From Streptomyces regalis (GTDB taxonomy: Bacteria; Actinomycetota; Actinomycetes; Streptomycetales; Streptomycetaceae), in contig NZ_LLZG01000029.1 in the NCBI RefSeq assembly GCF_001509475.1, forward strand, positions 1 to 22,950: a stretch of DNA of 22,950 nt, read 5' to 3'. Positions within the stretch are counted from its first letter, which is position 1. Every line of letters begins with the position of its first letter. The position numbers and the translations under genes are program-made. Below are positions 22,281 to 22,950 of this stretch, piece by piece. The notes below the pieces were generated by a model. That model saw only the letters and a list, made by a program, of their open reading frames with translations, did no database searches and was not told where the DNA came from.

Positions 22281-22832
22281 CGGGCAGCGAGTCCAGGAAC
22301 AGCGCCCCCGCGAGCAGCCCCGCACTCCCCCGCGGGCTCCACGCGCGCGTGTGCAGGTCGGCATCGAGGGCGGCGAGGGCAGTCGCGCCGGCCTCCCTGG
22401 CCGTACCCCCCGCTTCCAGGACTGCGCGGGCGCCCGCCTGGACCTGCCGTAGGCCGATGGGGCCCGCGGTGTAGAGGAGTTCGGTGTCCTGGAGGGTGGA
22501 CATCACGGTGAGCAGGGCGTCCAGGCGGGCCTGCTCCTCCGTGGCGCCACGCGCGCGTGCCGTGGCGAGCGCGTCCAACGCCCGCCGTACGTGCGGGAAT
22601 CCGGCCCGTGCCTCGCCCCGTGCCCCGGCCGCGCCGTACTTCGCGGACACCGAGGAGCCCCGGGAGGGCCTGCGCGGGGCGCGCTTGTCGGTGTGCGCGG
22701 CGATGCGCTTGGCGGTCGCGGCGACGTCCCGCCCCTCGGCCCGGGGGTCGAGCGCGGCCGCGGCGACCAGCAGGCCGAGCGCCCACAGCGCGCCCCGGCC
22801 TGCGCCAGCGCCTCGTCCTCGCGGCTGCTCAT
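22255..22832 (-). pseudogene. Triphosphoribosyl-dephospho-CoA synthase (CitG/MdcB) remnant with internal deletion
   Basis: CitG-type enzymes make the prosthetic-group precursor of citrate or malonate decarboxylase-type enzymes. Here the C-terminal part is well kept: GALWALGLLVAAAALDPRAE, IAAHTDKRAP, SVSAKYGAAGARGEARAGFP, TLQDTELLYTAGPIGLRQVQ and ALDADLHTRAWSPRGSAGLL, ending at the stop at 22255. In front of it, in another frame, ATG 22832 reads MSSREDEALAQAG, which looks like a normal CitG N-terminus. About a hundred residues expected between them, with the LTPKPGLVD-type motif, are absent. The simplest reading is an internal deletion plus frameshift near 22790-22800. An in-frame GTG at 22650 could still yield a 131-aa fragment. 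No citrate or malonate decarboxylase genes are nearby. Confidence 0.7.
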
Positions 22833-22950
22833 GGCCGTACCGTTACCAAGAGCCTCAGTGGTTCTCAGCAATCCTGGCGTTTCCGCCCGGAAGGTCCGTA
22901 CCGGCCAGCTCGGCGGCTTACGGTCCGCGCTTCAGCGACCACCGCCCAGA
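22833..22950. other. Window edge, no feature assigned
   Basis: 118 bp upstream of the CitG remnant. No reading frame or hairpin that I can support is visible. The promoter of the remnant or the end of a neighbouring gene may lie here. Confidence 0.4.

Noticed and set aside
22503..22871. 122-aa minus-strand open frame as a gene of its own
   Set aside because: Only its first residues (MSSREDEALAQAG) look real. The rest is out of frame with the CitG-type sequence, so it is treated as part of the broken gene.

Overview
The window reads as chromosomal DNA of a Streptomyces or very close relative. Base composition is very G+C rich with G/C at third codon positions. GTG starts are frequent, Shine-Dalgarno sites are of the GGAGG type, and the gene content is typical of the genus (SigE-family sigma factor, RsbW-like ATPase, PP2C phosphatase, HtrA protease, amphi-Trp protein). 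I see no phage, IS element, CRISPR array or biosynthetic gene cluster. The region looks like core chromosome with some small decaying or lineage-specific parts.

Layout. 1-343: G-rich degenerate minisatellite downstream of a SigE-family sigma gene (344-913, -). 1060-3712 (-): a tight three-gene operon with two 4-bp ATGA overlaps, encoding a MaoC/OB-fold protein (ChsH2-like), a MaoC hydratase (ChsH1-like) and a thiolase-fold lipid-transfer protein (Ltp2-like). This is the hydratase/aldolase module known from steroid side-chain degradation, and a 17-bp TetR-type palindrome lies upstream. 4089-4415 (-): a secreted Asn/Gln/Ser/Thr-rich small protein with two tandem terminators. 4792-7319 (+): a Prim-Pol protein with its active-site motifs, an unknown 143-aa protein, a frameshifted DinB-family gene and an amphi-Trp protein. 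7456-7540 (-): tRNA-Ser(UGA). 7674-11045 (-): a transmembrane Ser/Thr kinase downstream of a membrane-anchored HtrA-type protease. 11323-14231 (+): glycerophosphodiester phosphodiesterase, RsbW-like ATPase, SEC-C/DUF5926 protein. 14475-15862 (-): a secreted or anchored four-cysteine protein and a Prim-Pol-like protein that has lost the three metal-site motifs. 16365-22280 (+): PP2C/GAF phosphatase with an altered metal motif, aminopeptidase P, MocR-type regulator, MFS transporter. 22255-22832 (-): remnant of a CitG-type gene with an apparent internal deletion.

How the genes may work together. The window is rich in signalling parts (sigma factor, STPK, RsbW-like ATPase, PP2C-like phosphatase) and in envelope quality control (HtrA, kinase sensor domain, secreted proteins). 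Partnership between them is inference only. The steroid-type module lacks the rest of a catabolic pathway here.

Best leads: a 12-bp palindrome CACGCGCGCGTG found five times exactly plus several near copies; the paired active and degenerate Prim-Pol genes; the PP2C with a GSVTGSG motif; a 4 x 12-bp tandem repeat between the MocR gene and an apparently leaderless MFS gene; a possible small-RNA island between two strong hairpins (14280-14434); and two genes broken by apparent indels (DinB, CitG).
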